A DNA stretch of 14,225 nucleotides from Alistipes sp. GTDB lineage: Bacteria; Bacteroidota; Bacteroidia; Bacteroidales; Rikenellaceae. The translations under genes and the position numbers were made by a program. The notes below the pieces were generated by a model. That model was not told the DNA's origin. It did no database searches and saw nothing but the letters and a program-made list of their open reading frames with translations. How positions within the stretch are numbered: position 1 is the first letter of the stretch; the number at the start of each line of letters is the position of its first letter. Shown here one piece after another: positions 1-7,168 of this stretch. Location of the stretch: the NCBI GenBank assembly GCA_017380275.1, contig JAFOEH010000115.1:1-14225 (forward strand), read 5' to 3'.

Positions 1-638
1 AGCTGCGCCGCAGGATTCTCGTTCACAACAACGCAGAGCAGAGGCTCGTCGGCGTTGGTATAGCGGTTACCGTCCTTCGTGGCTTTATTGATTGCGATGT
101 AGGGTTTCGCTACGCTCTTGGCCGTCTTGCCGGCAACGTAGGCGGGAACGCCGTATGATGAGGCGGGGGCCTTGAACGTCTTGCCACCGATGGTAAGGAT
201 ACCTGCGATATGGCCAGCAGCGTCTGTTGCAGCAAGAGCCGTATTTACGAACGTTGCACCATTGCCGATACCGATAACCTTTAGATTACCCGAGCGGGCG
301 CGATTGTAGATCTCTACAAAAGCCTCAAAGTCGGCCTTGTTGTCGTACTTCTCGCCGACGGGGTTGATCACAAAGGTTGAGGCGTGAGTCTGCTCGGCAA
401 CTTTATCTACGCCAAGCTCCACAACAAGAGCCTTCGCAGCTTCCTCGTTAAGTGGCGAGTCGGGGTAGATAAAGAAGGTGGGTGAGTTGTTGAACGAGCG
501 GCCTACATCCTGTGAGCCACCCATCGAACGGGTGTTGTAAGCCACATTCTTGGGCAGAGGATTGCTCTGCTGCTGGGGCTGAGCTACGGCCACCAGCGAC
601 ACCATCAGTGCCAATGCTGATAAAAGAAGTTTTTTCAT
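1..638 (-). CDS. Secreted alpha/beta-hydrolase-like protein, C-terminus cut by window edge
   Basis: The frame is open from an ATG at 638-636 to the left edge (212 complete codons), so only the N-terminal part is seen. Residues 1-19 form a signal peptide (Lys-Lys, hydrophobic core, likely cut after AVA at 17-19), so the product is exported. The rest alternates short hydrophobic strands and helices: FFIYPD near 55-60, an amphipathic helix 62-72, TFVINPVG 88-95, VIGIGNGATF 121-130, AGILTIGG 145-152. This resembles the core of an alpha/beta hydrolase of the esterase or dienelactone-hydrolase kind, but the usual nucleophile elbow GxSxG reads GIGNG (123-127), with Gly where Ser would stand. It may be a non-catalytic relative, or the fold call may be wrong. 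It starts 20 bases after the GH92 gene stop and is probably cotranscribed with it. I do not recognise a specific family name. Confidence 0.6.
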   Translation of the reverse strand, partial: MKKLLLSALALMVSLVAVAQPQQQSNPLPKNVAYNTRSMGGSQDVGRSFNNSPTFFIYPDSPLNEEAAKALVVELGVDKVAEQTHASTFVINPVGEKYDNKADFEAFVEIYNRARSGNLKVIGIGNGATFVNTALAATDAAGHIAGILTIGGKTFKAPASSYGVPAYVAGKTAKSVAKPYIAINKATKDGNRYTNADEPLLCVVVNENPAAQ

Positions 639-658
639 ATTAGGATAGTTTTGATGTT

Positions 659-2833
659 TTAATACCAAAGAGTCTTATCTGCGCCCATCTCGATGCGAAG
701 CTCGCCACCTGCGGTGAGATCGGCGTGCGAAATCCAAGGTTGGCGATACTCCTTGCCATTGAGCCATACTCGCTGGATATATTTATTCTGCTCGGAGTTA
801 TTCTCCACAACGATATGCATCTGACCGCCAGCAACCTTGAGCGTAGCCTCGTCGATAATGGGAGAACCAAACCAGTAACGTGCTGTTGCGGGCTCAGCCT
901 CGTAGAATCCCAATGCCGACATCACATACCAAGCCGACATCTGGCCAACATCCTCATTGCCCGACAAACCTGCCTCGCCATCGAAATAGAGCGTCGAGAG
1001 CACCTCGCGCACTTTGTCGGCGCACTTCCACGGCTCACCCATCATAGCGTAGATGTAGAGCGTATGGTGGCTCGGCTCGTTGCCGTGGGCATACTGGCCA
1101 ATCAAGCCCGAGATATCAGATGAAACATTGTCGCCCGTAAGCTCTGAGCTGACGATAAAGAGCGAGTCGAGTTTCTCGATCATAATCTCCTTGCCCCCGT
1201 AGCACTCGGCCAAACCCTCTACGTCGTGAGGAACGAGCCAGGTATATTGCCAGGCATTACCCTCGCAGTAATCATCCGTGTCGTGGTTAGAGTAGAACGG
1301 ATCGAATGGCGTGCGCCACTCGCCCTTGCTATTGCGCGGACGGATAAATCCGGTCGTGGGGTCAAAATAGTTGCGATACGAGTGGCTGCGCTCCTCGAAG
1401 TAGCGAGCATCCTCATCCTTGCCCAGACTTCGTGCCGCAGCGGCAGTCGCTGCATCGGCGATAGCAAACTCCATATCGAAGGCAACAGACTTATTCTCAG
1501 TCTTATCGAACGGAATGAATCCATACTCCATACGCAGACCATTGCCGCGACCTTCGTTCATAGAGGTTGAGTGGATAGCTCGATATGCACGCTCCTTATC
1601 GATTCCCGTATCACCCTTAACCACTGCGTCGGCCACCGAGATTACACCCGGATTACCAACCATACAGTCGGTCTCATTGCCCCACAAATGCCATACGGGC
1701 AGACGGCCCTGCTCGTCGTGGATGTTGAGCATAGTGTTGATTATGCCGTTCATCTTCTCTGGCTGCAGAATCGAATACAGGGGCATAGCGGCACGATAAG
1801 TATCCCACAATGAGTATGTTGTATAGGTCGTATGACCAGGGTTAGGATGCACCTTGCCGTCGGCTCCGCGATACGAGCCATCCACATCGCAGAACTCCGA
1901 GGGGGCGATCATAGTGTGGTACAGAGCGGTGTAGAAGATGCGCTTCACGCTCTCATCCTCGCTCTCGATCTGGGCCTTCTTTAGCTCCGCCTCCCACAGC
2001 TCTGTAGCCTGCTCGGCAACCTTCTCAATCTTTGGCCAGGCGGGCATCTCGGCTGCCATATTGGCACGCGCACCCTCGATGCTGACGGGAGAGAGGGCCA
2101 CCTTGAGCAGGATCTGCTCATCGGCCGAAGTGGTGAATGATGCACGGCCGTAGTGGGTGTTGTTAATCTCAAAACTCTCAAACGGGCGCGAGAACTCCGC
2201 TACGAAATATACCTTCTGGTCGTTAGCCCAACCCGATGAGTAGCGATAACCCTCGATTCGATTATCGCCCACAACCTCCATCTTGCTGTCGGTCACACGA
2301 TCCCAGCAACCGCCATTCTGGAGGTCGATAACGAGTGCAGACTCGCTGCTTGCGGGGAATGTATACCGGTGATAACCTACGCGCGAAGTTGCCGTCATCT
2401 CAGCCTTTACGCCGTAGCGCATAACGGGCACAGAGTAGTATCCCGGACGAGCAATCTCCTGCGAGCGGTCTGCCAATGACCACATTCCACTCTCGGGATT
2501 TACGCCATCGCCACGCGAATAGGTAACCTCGCCCACGACGGGCATAATCGTCACGTCAAACAAGTCGCCAATACCCGTTCCTGAGAGGTGCGTGTGCGAG
2601 AATCCAATCAAAGTCGATTCGCTGGCGTGATAGCCCGAACACCAATCCCACTCCTGCGGAATGCTGGTAGGGCCAACTTGCACCATTCCAAATGGTACGT
2701 TTGCACCTACGAAGACGTGGCCGTGATCGCCCGTGCCGATTTTGGGATCGACGTAGGAGGTGAGTTGAGGTGATGAGGTGCAGGCCGTAAACACGACGGC
2801 AGCTGCAAGAATAAGGGAATGTAGGAATTTCAT
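659..2833 (-). CDS. GH92 family exo-alpha-mannosidase, lipoprotein
   Basis: 724 residues, a normal length for glycoside hydrolase family 92, whose members are calcium-dependent exo-acting alpha-mannosidases that trim mannose from N-glycans or yeast mannan by inversion. Residues 1-18 are a lipoprotein signal ending in a lipobox-like FTAC with Cys18, so it is likely anchored to the outer or inner membrane outside the cytoplasm. Family landmarks: the N-terminal beta-sandwich opening YVDPKIGTGDHGHVFVGA (27-44) and FSHTHLSGTG (78-87), then the helical barrel with SLWDTYRA (341-348), YCEGNAWQYTW (522-532, whose E524 aligns with the region of the family's catalytic acid), GNEPSHH (584-590) and GNEDVGQMSAWY (625-636, acidic residues of the catalytic base region). 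Linkage specificity cannot be read from sequence; alpha-1,2 is the commonest in the family. No SusC/SusD pair or other glycan genes are present in the window apart from the secreted protein just downstream. Confidence 0.95.
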   Translation of the reverse strand: MKFLHSLILAAAVVFTACTSSPQLTSYVDPKIGTGDHGHVFVGANVPFGMVQVGPTSIPQEWDWCSGYHASESTLIGFSHTHLSGTGIGDLFDVTIMPVVGEVTYSRGDGVNPESGMWSLADRSQEIARPGYYSVPVMRYGVKAEMTATSRVGYHRYTFPASSESALVIDLQNGGCWDRVTDSKMEVVGDNRIEGYRYSSGWANDQKVYFVAEFSRPFESFEINNTHYGRASFTTSADEQILLKVALSPVSIEGARANMAAEMPAWPKIEKVAEQATELWEAELKKAQIESEDESVKRIFYTALYHTMIAPSEFCDVDGSYRGADGKVHPNPGHTTYTTYSLWDTYRAAMPLYSILQPEKMNGIINTMLNIHDEQGRLPVWHLWGNETDCMVGNPGVISVADAVVKGDTGIDKERAYRAIHSTSMNEGRGNGLRMEYGFIPFDKTENKSVAFDMEFAIADAATAAAARSLGKDEDARYFEERSHSYRNYFDPTTGFIRPRNSKGEWRTPFDPFYSNHDTDDYCEGNAWQYTWLVPHDVEGLAECYGGKEIMIEKLDSLFIVSSELTGDNVSSDISGLIGQYAHGNEPSHHTLYIYAMMGEPWKCADKVREVLSTLYFDGEAGLSGNEDVGQMSAWYVMSALGFYEAEPATARYWFGSPIIDEATLKVAGGQMHIVVENNSEQNKYIQRVWLNGKEYRQPWISHADLTAGGELRIEMGADKTLWY

Positions 2834-2860
2834 ATAAGTATATTTTTATATCCAATGATA

Positions 2861-2868
2861 CAAAATTA
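2861..2868 (-). promoter_or_regulatory. Bacteroidetes-type -7 box for the GH92 operon
   Basis: Read on the minus strand the bases are TAATTTTG, an exact match to the Bacteroidetes -7 consensus TAnnTTTG, 27 bases upstream of the GH92 ATG. No clear -33 TTG is present at the usual distance; the upstream DNA is A-rich. A match this short in AT-rich DNA can arise by chance, but position and orientation fit. Confidence 0.45.
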
Positions 2869-2880
2869 GGATTTTTTTTG

Positions 2881-2888
2881 TAATTTTG
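2881..2888 (+). promoter_or_regulatory. Bacteroidetes-type -7 box for the glycerate kinase operon
   Basis: TAATTTTG matches TAnnTTTG exactly and would start a transcript with a leader of roughly 50 bases before the glycerate kinase ATG at 2945. No convincing -33 TTG is seen upstream. It lies only 12 bases from the oppositely oriented -7 box of the GH92 gene, so the two promoters would share the same DNA face. Confidence 0.4.
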
Positions 2889-2944
2889 GTAATGGTGCGT
2901 GTGGCTGATGGCCGCGTGGCACGCATTTTAATGGAATAAAGTCG

Positions 2945-4090
2945 ATGATTAGGAGAATAACAATAGCGATCGATTCATTTAAGGGCTCGCTCTCATCCGC
3001 CGAGGTGGCCGATGCCTTCGAACGTGGATTTTTAATCGAGCATCCGCAGTGTGCGGTGCGTAAGGTGTCAGTTGCTGATGGTGGCGAGGGTACCGTTGAA
3101 GCGTTGGTGGAGACTATGCAGGGAGAGTATGTCAGCGTTGAGGTGGCCGATCCGCTGATGCGTCCCATCGTGGCGCGATATGGAGTTATCGATGGCGGAA
3201 AGACAGCTGTTATGGAGATGTCGGCAGCGAGTGGTCTGCCCCTGCTTCGCGCCGAAGAACGTAATCCACTGAAGACCACTACATACGGCACGGGTCAGAT
3301 GATTCTCGATGCGCTGGGACGAGGCTGCCGAAAATTTTTAATCGGTATAGGCGGTAGTGCTACGAATGATGCAGGCGTGGGAATGCTGCGAGCGTTGGGA
3401 TTTCGTTTCCTCGACGGTGAGGGGCGTGAGCTAACGGGTGGCGGGGAGTGTCTGCGGCAGATTGCGTCGATTGATGAGAGTGGGGCGGCGGATGGCCTTC
3501 GTGAGTCGGAGTTTGTGGTGGCGTGCGATGTTGTCAACCCCCTTTATGGCCCGGAGGGTGCGGCATACGTCTTTGCACCGCAGAAGGGTGCTGATGCGAA
3601 GATGGTTGAGGAGTTGGATTGCGGCTTGAGGATTTTTGCCGATGTGGTGAAGAGTCATAACGGTCAGGATGTGGCAACGCTACAGGGTGCGGGCGCGGCT
3701 GGCGGATTGGGCGGAGGCTTCAAGGCTCTGCTTGGTGCGAAGCTTGAGCGCGGCATCGAGATGGTACTGGGGGCAATGCGATTTGACGAGATAATTGCAG
3801 ACAGCGACCTTGTCATTACGGGCGAGGGCCGATTGGATGCACAGACAGTGATGGGCAAGGCTCCGAGCGGCGTTTTGTCGGCAGCGCGGCGACAAGGGAT
3901 TCCCTGCATAGCCATTGGCGGAGGAGTGCGATGGTGCGAGGAGTTGCGCGGAAGTGATTTTGCTGCGATACTACCCATTGTTTCTGCGCCTATGGCGTTG
4001 GAGGAGGCGATGCGTTGTGATGTGGCGGCCCAGAATGTGGAGCGTACGGCGCAACAGGTCGGCAGAATGTTGAAAATTAAATTGAACTAA
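2945..4090 (+). CDS. Glycerate kinase (GlxK/GarK family, glycerate 2-kinase)
   Basis: 381 residues, full length for the GlxK/GarK family (PF02595). These cytoplasmic enzymes phosphorylate D-glycerate with ATP; characterised GarK/GlxK members make 2-phosphoglycerate, which enters lower glycolysis directly. Family motifs are all present in order: DSFKGSLSS (10-18), ADGGEGT (44-50), GIGGSATNDAG (134-144), ACDVVNPLYGP (193-203), and ITGEGRLDAQT (291-301) followed by K305. Glycine-rich loops near 249-258 and 325-327 are also typical. The ATG at 2945 places the first beta strand (ITIAIDSFKG) right at the N-terminus as in relatives. The stop codon is one base from the ATG of the GntP-family permease, so the two are almost certainly cotranscribed and probably handle the same substrate. 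The exact symbol (glxK or garK) cannot be decided from sequence. Confidence 0.95.
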   Translation: MIRRITIAIDSFKGSLSSAEVADAFERGFLIEHPQCAVRKVSVADGGEGTVEALVETMQGEYVSVEVADPLMRPIVARYGVIDGGKTAVMEMSAASGLPLLRAEERNPLKTTTYGTGQMILDALGRGCRKFLIGIGGSATNDAGVGMLRALGFRFLDGEGRELTGGGECLRQIASIDESGAADGLRESEFVVACDVVNPLYGPEGAAYVFAPQKGADAKMVEELDCGLRIFADVVKSHNGQDVATLQGAGAAGGLGGGFKALLGAKLERGIEMVLGAMRFDEIIADSDLVITGEGRLDAQTVMGKAPSGVLSAARRQGIPCIAIGGGVRWCEELRGSDFAAILPIVSAPMALEEAMRCDVAAQNVERTAQQVGRMLKIKLN

Positions 4091-4091
4091 G

Positions 4092-5363
4092 ATGAATACT
4101 GCAATTGGGGCAATTATAGGTATGGCCTTGGCCATTGTGTTGATCATTAGGAGATTCTCGCCCGTATATAGTCTGTTGTTAGGTGCTGTTGTGGGCGGCC
4201 TCTTGGGAGGAATGGGATTGGATGCTACGGTGGCCAATATGATTTCGGGAGTGAAGGATATTACGCCCGCCATAATCCGCATCATCGCGGCAGGAGTTCT
4301 CTCGGGAGTGCTGATCAAGACGGGTGCTGCGGCATCCATCTCACACACGATTGTCAATCGGCTGGGCGAGCGACACGTCTTTTTGGCATTGGCGCTGGCG
4401 ACGATGTTGTTGGCGGCTGTGGGAGTCTTTATCGACGTGGCGGTGATTACCGTTGCGCCGATTGCGATAATTATCTCGGAGCGTCTGGGCGTATCGCGTT
4501 TCGGTGTGCTACTGGCAATGATTGGCGGAGGTAAGTGCGGAAATATCATCTCGCCCAACCCCAATACCATCATCGCGGCAGAGAATTTCGGTGCACCACT
4601 ATCGTCGGTGATGCTGGCCAATGTGGCGGCAGCAGTCATTGGACTCTTTGTTACGGTGTATCTCATTGTGCCCTTGCTTGCGCGTCGTATGAAGAGCGAT
4701 GTGACAGTAGCTCGGGCGATGCAAAATGTTGAGGAACAGTCATTACCCTCGTTCGGGGCGAGTATCGCAGGCCCTGTGGTTGTTATGGTGCTGCTGATGT
4801 TGCGTCCCGTGGCGGGTGTGGCTATCGATCCGCTTATAGCTCTGCCCGTAGGTGGCGTTGTGGGAATCATCGCAACGCGACAGTGGCGACGTGTGGCCGA
4901 GTGTGTAAGCTACGGATTGGAGAAGATGTCGGTGGTGGCCGTGCTGTTGGTCAGCACGGGTGCTATCGCGGGAATTATCAAGGCCTCGACGCTCACGGAT
5001 ATGCTGATTGCGGCATTGGGCAATGGCGAGTCGGCGCGCGTGTTGTTGGCACCCTTGTCGGGAATTGTGATGTCGGCAGCTACGGCCTCGACAACGGCTG
5101 GAGCAACCATCGCCTCGGCCTCGTTCTCGCAGGCTATCCTGGCCTCTGGCGTAGCGGCTGTGTGGGGCGCTGCGATGGTGAATGTGGGTTGTACGGTGAT
5201 TGATCATCTGCCACACGGATCGTTCTTCCACGCGACGGGAGGTGCGGTAGAGATGGGTATCAAGGATCGCCTGAAGATGATTCCCTACGAGACGGCGGTG
5301 GGATTGGTGCTGACGATATGTTCAGTTGCGACGTATCTGCTCATTGGGAATATTTTTGTATAG
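4092..5363 (+). CDS. GntP-family permease, probable glycerate transporter
   Basis: 423 residues, nearly all hydrophobic, with about 11-13 membrane segments, matching the gluconate:H+ symporter (GntP) family of inner membrane carriers of sugar acids and hydroxy acids. Diagnostic stretches are GGGKCGNIISPNPNT (145-159), a re-entrant-type motif conserved in the family; a Ser/Thr/Ala-rich segment at 327-348; and DHLPHGSFFHATGG (371-384) near the last helices. GntP members carry gluconate, idonate, fructuronate, serine or glycerate, so the family alone does not fix the substrate. The one-base gap to glycerate kinase makes D-glycerate the best guess (inference). A rho-independent terminator follows 6 bases after the stop, ending a two-gene operon. 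Confidence 0.9.
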   Translation: MNTAIGAIIGMALAIVLIIRRFSPVYSLLLGAVVGGLLGGMGLDATVANMISGVKDITPAIIRIIAAGVLSGVLIKTGAAASISHTIVNRLGERHVFLALALATMLLAAVGVFIDVAVITVAPIAIIISERLGVSRFGVLLAMIGGGKCGNIISPNPNTIIAAENFGAPLSSVMLANVAAAVIGLFVTVYLIVPLLARRMKSDVTVARAMQNVEEQSLPSFGASIAGPVVVMVLLMLRPVAGVAIDPLIALPVGGVVGIIATRQWRRVAECVSYGLEKMSVVAVLLVSTGAIAGIIKASTLTDMLIAALGNGESARVLLAPLSGIVMSAATASTTAGATIASASFSQAILASGVAAVWGAAMVNVGCTVIDHLPHGSFFHATGGAVEMGIKDRLKMIPYETAVGLVLTICSVATYLLIGNIFV

Positions 5364-5369
5364 AATGAT

Positions 5370-5392
5370 GGCGGCTCTCGGGCCGCCTTTTT
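5370..5392 (+). terminator. Rho-independent terminator after the glycerate operon
   Basis: Stem GGCGGC (5370-5375) pairs with GCCGCC (5382-5387) around a six-base loop, followed by five T residues. It begins 6 bases after the permease stop codon. Confidence 0.9.
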
Positions 5393-5449
5393 GTTATAAT
5401 AAAAGGCTCGGTTTGTATATTACGATGAAAACAACTATCTTTATCAGTC

Positions 5450-5464
5450 GCAAAATAGTTTTGC
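5450..5464 (+). promoter_or_regulatory. -7 promoter box overlapped by a palindrome upstream of the symporter
   Basis: TAGTTTTG at 5456-5463 matches the Bacteroidetes -7 element TAnnTTTG and lies 34 bases before the symporter ATG. It is embedded in a perfect inverted repeat: GCAAAA (5450-5455), spacer TAG, TTTTGC (5459-5464). A repressor binding this palindrome would cover the promoter. No clear -33 TTG is visible. The operator role is inference. Confidence 0.4.
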
Positions 5465-5497
5465 GCTATCCTAAATAGTAAACATATAACGAATAGT

Positions 5498-6751
5498 ATG
5501 AAAAGAATTCCATTATATCTACAAATTCTTATCGGTCTTGTTGTCGGCGTTGTCATTGGCTTTGTGGCCATCGCTGCGGGTGGTGAGGCTGTGGTGAACG
5601 ACTGGATACGTCCGTTCGGAAATCTCTTTATCAAGGCGTTGGTGCTGGTGGCTGTGCCATTGGTCTTCGTAACTTTGGTTAAGGGCGTGGCCGAGTTGAA
5701 GGATACCTCGTCGCTTTCGCGGCTGGGAGGGCGTACGGTTGTCACCTATCTGATGACTACGGTGTTTGCAGTATTGGTAGGTATGGGCTCGGCGATGGTG
5801 ATGCGCCCGGGTGATGTGATTGGTGATGATGTTGTGGCCGAGATGGGGCAGAAGTATGCCGATACGACCAGCACGATACAATTGAAACAGGTTACGGCGG
5901 AGGATAGCGGTCCGTTGCGTTTTCTGGAAGATATGGTGCCATCGAATATCTTTGCGGCACTGACTGATAATGGCAAGATGTTGCAAATCATATTCTTCGC
6001 GATGCTCTTTGGTGTGGCCGTGCTGGCTATTCCTCAAGAGAAAAAAGCTCCGATTATCACTCTTTTCGACTCTCTGAATGAGGTGGTGATGAAACTCGTG
6101 GGCTATGTTATCGCTTGCGCGCCCGTGGGAGTTGCGGCGCTGATGGCGGGACTTGTCGTCGATTTCAATGGTGATGGGTCGGTCTTCGCGGCGCTGGGAG
6201 TCTATGCTGCGAATGTAGTTGTGGCGCTATGCTTCCTGCTCTTTGTCTTCTATCCCGTGTTGGCTATGTTGTTCGGTAGGGTGGGGTACTTCGATTTTAT
6301 TCGCCGTGTATATCCCCTGCAACTCTTTGCTTTCACGACCAGTAGCAGCGCGGCTACGCTGCCGATGACCTACACAACGGCGCAGGAGCGTCTGGGCGTA
6401 TCGCACGAGACGGCATCGTTTGTGCTTCCCATCGGAACGACTATTAATATGGATGGCACGTCGTGCTACCAGACCGTGGCAACGATATTTATTGCGCAGG
6501 CACTCGGCATTGATCTCACGCTGTCGCAGCTGCTGACGATAGTGTTTATGACCACACTCTCGAGTATCGGTACCCCCGCCATCCCGGGCGGCAGCTATGT
6601 TATTCTGGCGATGGTGCTCACATCGGTTGGAATTCCTGCCGAGAGTATGGCGCTGATAATCGGTATCGACCGTCCCCTCGATATGCTGCGCACGTCGGTA
6701 AATGTCACGGGCGATGTCTCGGTCGCGCTGATGATTGATAGGAATAAGTAG
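5498..6751 (+). CDS. Dicarboxylate/amino acid:cation symporter (DAACS/GltP-type)
   Basis: 417 residues, the usual length for the glutamate/aspartate/dicarboxylate:Na+ or H+ symporters related to GltPh. The transport core is intact: serine-rich hairpin TTSSSAATLPMT (280-291), the NMDGT motif that helps bind sodium (317-321), the second hairpin SSIGTPAIPGG (355-365), and helix 8 GIDRPLDMLRTSVNVTGD (389-406). In helix 8 the residues matching GltPh D394, R397, N401 and D405 are kept (D395, R398, N402, D406); the arginine contacts the side-chain carboxylate in GltPh, so an acidic substrate such as aspartate, glutamate or a C4-dicarboxylate is likely rather than a neutral amino acid. It sits in the inner membrane. 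The gene stands alone between two terminators and has its own promoter-like box with a palindrome. Confidence 0.93.
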   Translation: MKRIPLYLQILIGLVVGVVIGFVAIAAGGEAVVNDWIRPFGNLFIKALVLVAVPLVFVTLVKGVAELKDTSSLSRLGGRTVVTYLMTTVFAVLVGMGSAMVMRPGDVIGDDVVAEMGQKYADTTSTIQLKQVTAEDSGPLRFLEDMVPSNIFAALTDNGKMLQIIFFAMLFGVAVLAIPQEKKAPIITLFDSLNEVVMKLVGYVIACAPVGVAALMAGLVVDFNGDGSVFAALGVYAANVVVALCFLLFVFYPVLAMLFGRVGYFDFIRRVYPLQLFAFTTSSSAATLPMTYTTAQERLGVSHETASFVLPIGTTINMDGTSCYQTVATIFIAQALGIDLTLSQLLTIVFMTTLSSIGTPAIPGGSYVILAMVLTSVGIPAESMALIIGIDRPLDMLRTSVNVTGDVSVALMIDRNK

Positions 6752-6770
6752 TAGAGTGTAGAAAGAACAG

Positions 6771-6811
6771 GGGGCTGTCGTAGCAAAATTTGCTGGACAG
6801 CCCCTTTTTTT
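6771..6811 (+). terminator. Rho-independent terminator after the symporter gene
   Basis: A nine-base perfect stem GGGGCTGTC (6771-6779) with GACAGCCCC (6796-6804) is followed by seven T residues. The loop region holds a second short complement (AGCA with TGCT), which may extend the hairpin. The T tract serves the plus strand; the minus-strand HMA gene converges on the same hairpin and could also stop here, though without a U tract. Confidence 0.9.
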
Positions 6812-6836
6812 ATTATAAGAAATTATGTAGCAAAGG

Positions 6837-7145
6837 CTATTTTGAGGCTACTTCCTTCACCTCAGCATTTACCTTAACCTTCTTAAAAGCCTTGAGCAGA
6901 GCCTCGTCGTTGGTCTTGGCAACGTCGTAGGTAACGGTTACGGTCTGGGTTGAAACATCAACCTTAACCTCCTTAACACCCTTCTGGTAGGGAATTGAGT
7001 TGTCAACCTTCTTTGCGCAGTTCTCGCAATCCACGTCGGTCTGGAAAACGGTGGTCTTGAGCTCAACCTGCTTCTTCTGTGCCATAGCGTTAGATACGCC
7101 AAAGCCGATAACGGCCATAAGGCAAATCATAATAATCTTTTTCAT
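6837..7145 (-). CDS. Periplasmic heavy-metal-associated (HMA) domain protein
   Basis: 102 residues. Residues 1-22 are a signal peptide ending in AMA before Gln23, so the mature protein of about 80 residues is periplasmic. The rest is one HMA domain with beta-alpha-beta-beta-alpha-beta pattern: metal loop TDVDCENCAKKV (36-47) with Cys40 and Cys43, then PYQKGVKEVKVDV and TVTVTYD strands. HMA domains bind a single soft metal ion, usually Cu(I), through the CxxC pair, as in MerP and CopZ; the common Met before the loop is Asp here. It follows the TonB receptor gene by 23 bases and is the last gene of the apparent operon, so it probably receives or passes on the metal handled by the receptor. Which metal is not shown by the sequence. 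Confidence 0.9.
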   Translation of the reverse strand: MKKIIMICLMAVIGFGVSNAMAQKKQVELKTTVFQTDVDCENCAKKVDNSIPYQKGVKEVKVDVSTQTVTVTYDVAKTNDEALLKAFKKVKVNAEVKEVASK

Positions 7146-7168
7146 AGCGATATAAAGTTTTAAGTTAA

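Noticed and set aside
3971..4870. Minus-strand open frame of about 300 codons across the glycerate kinase end and permease
   Set aside because: It is antisense to two clear family members and its composition (Thr, Ala, Ile, Pro-rich) mirrors the membrane protein codons.
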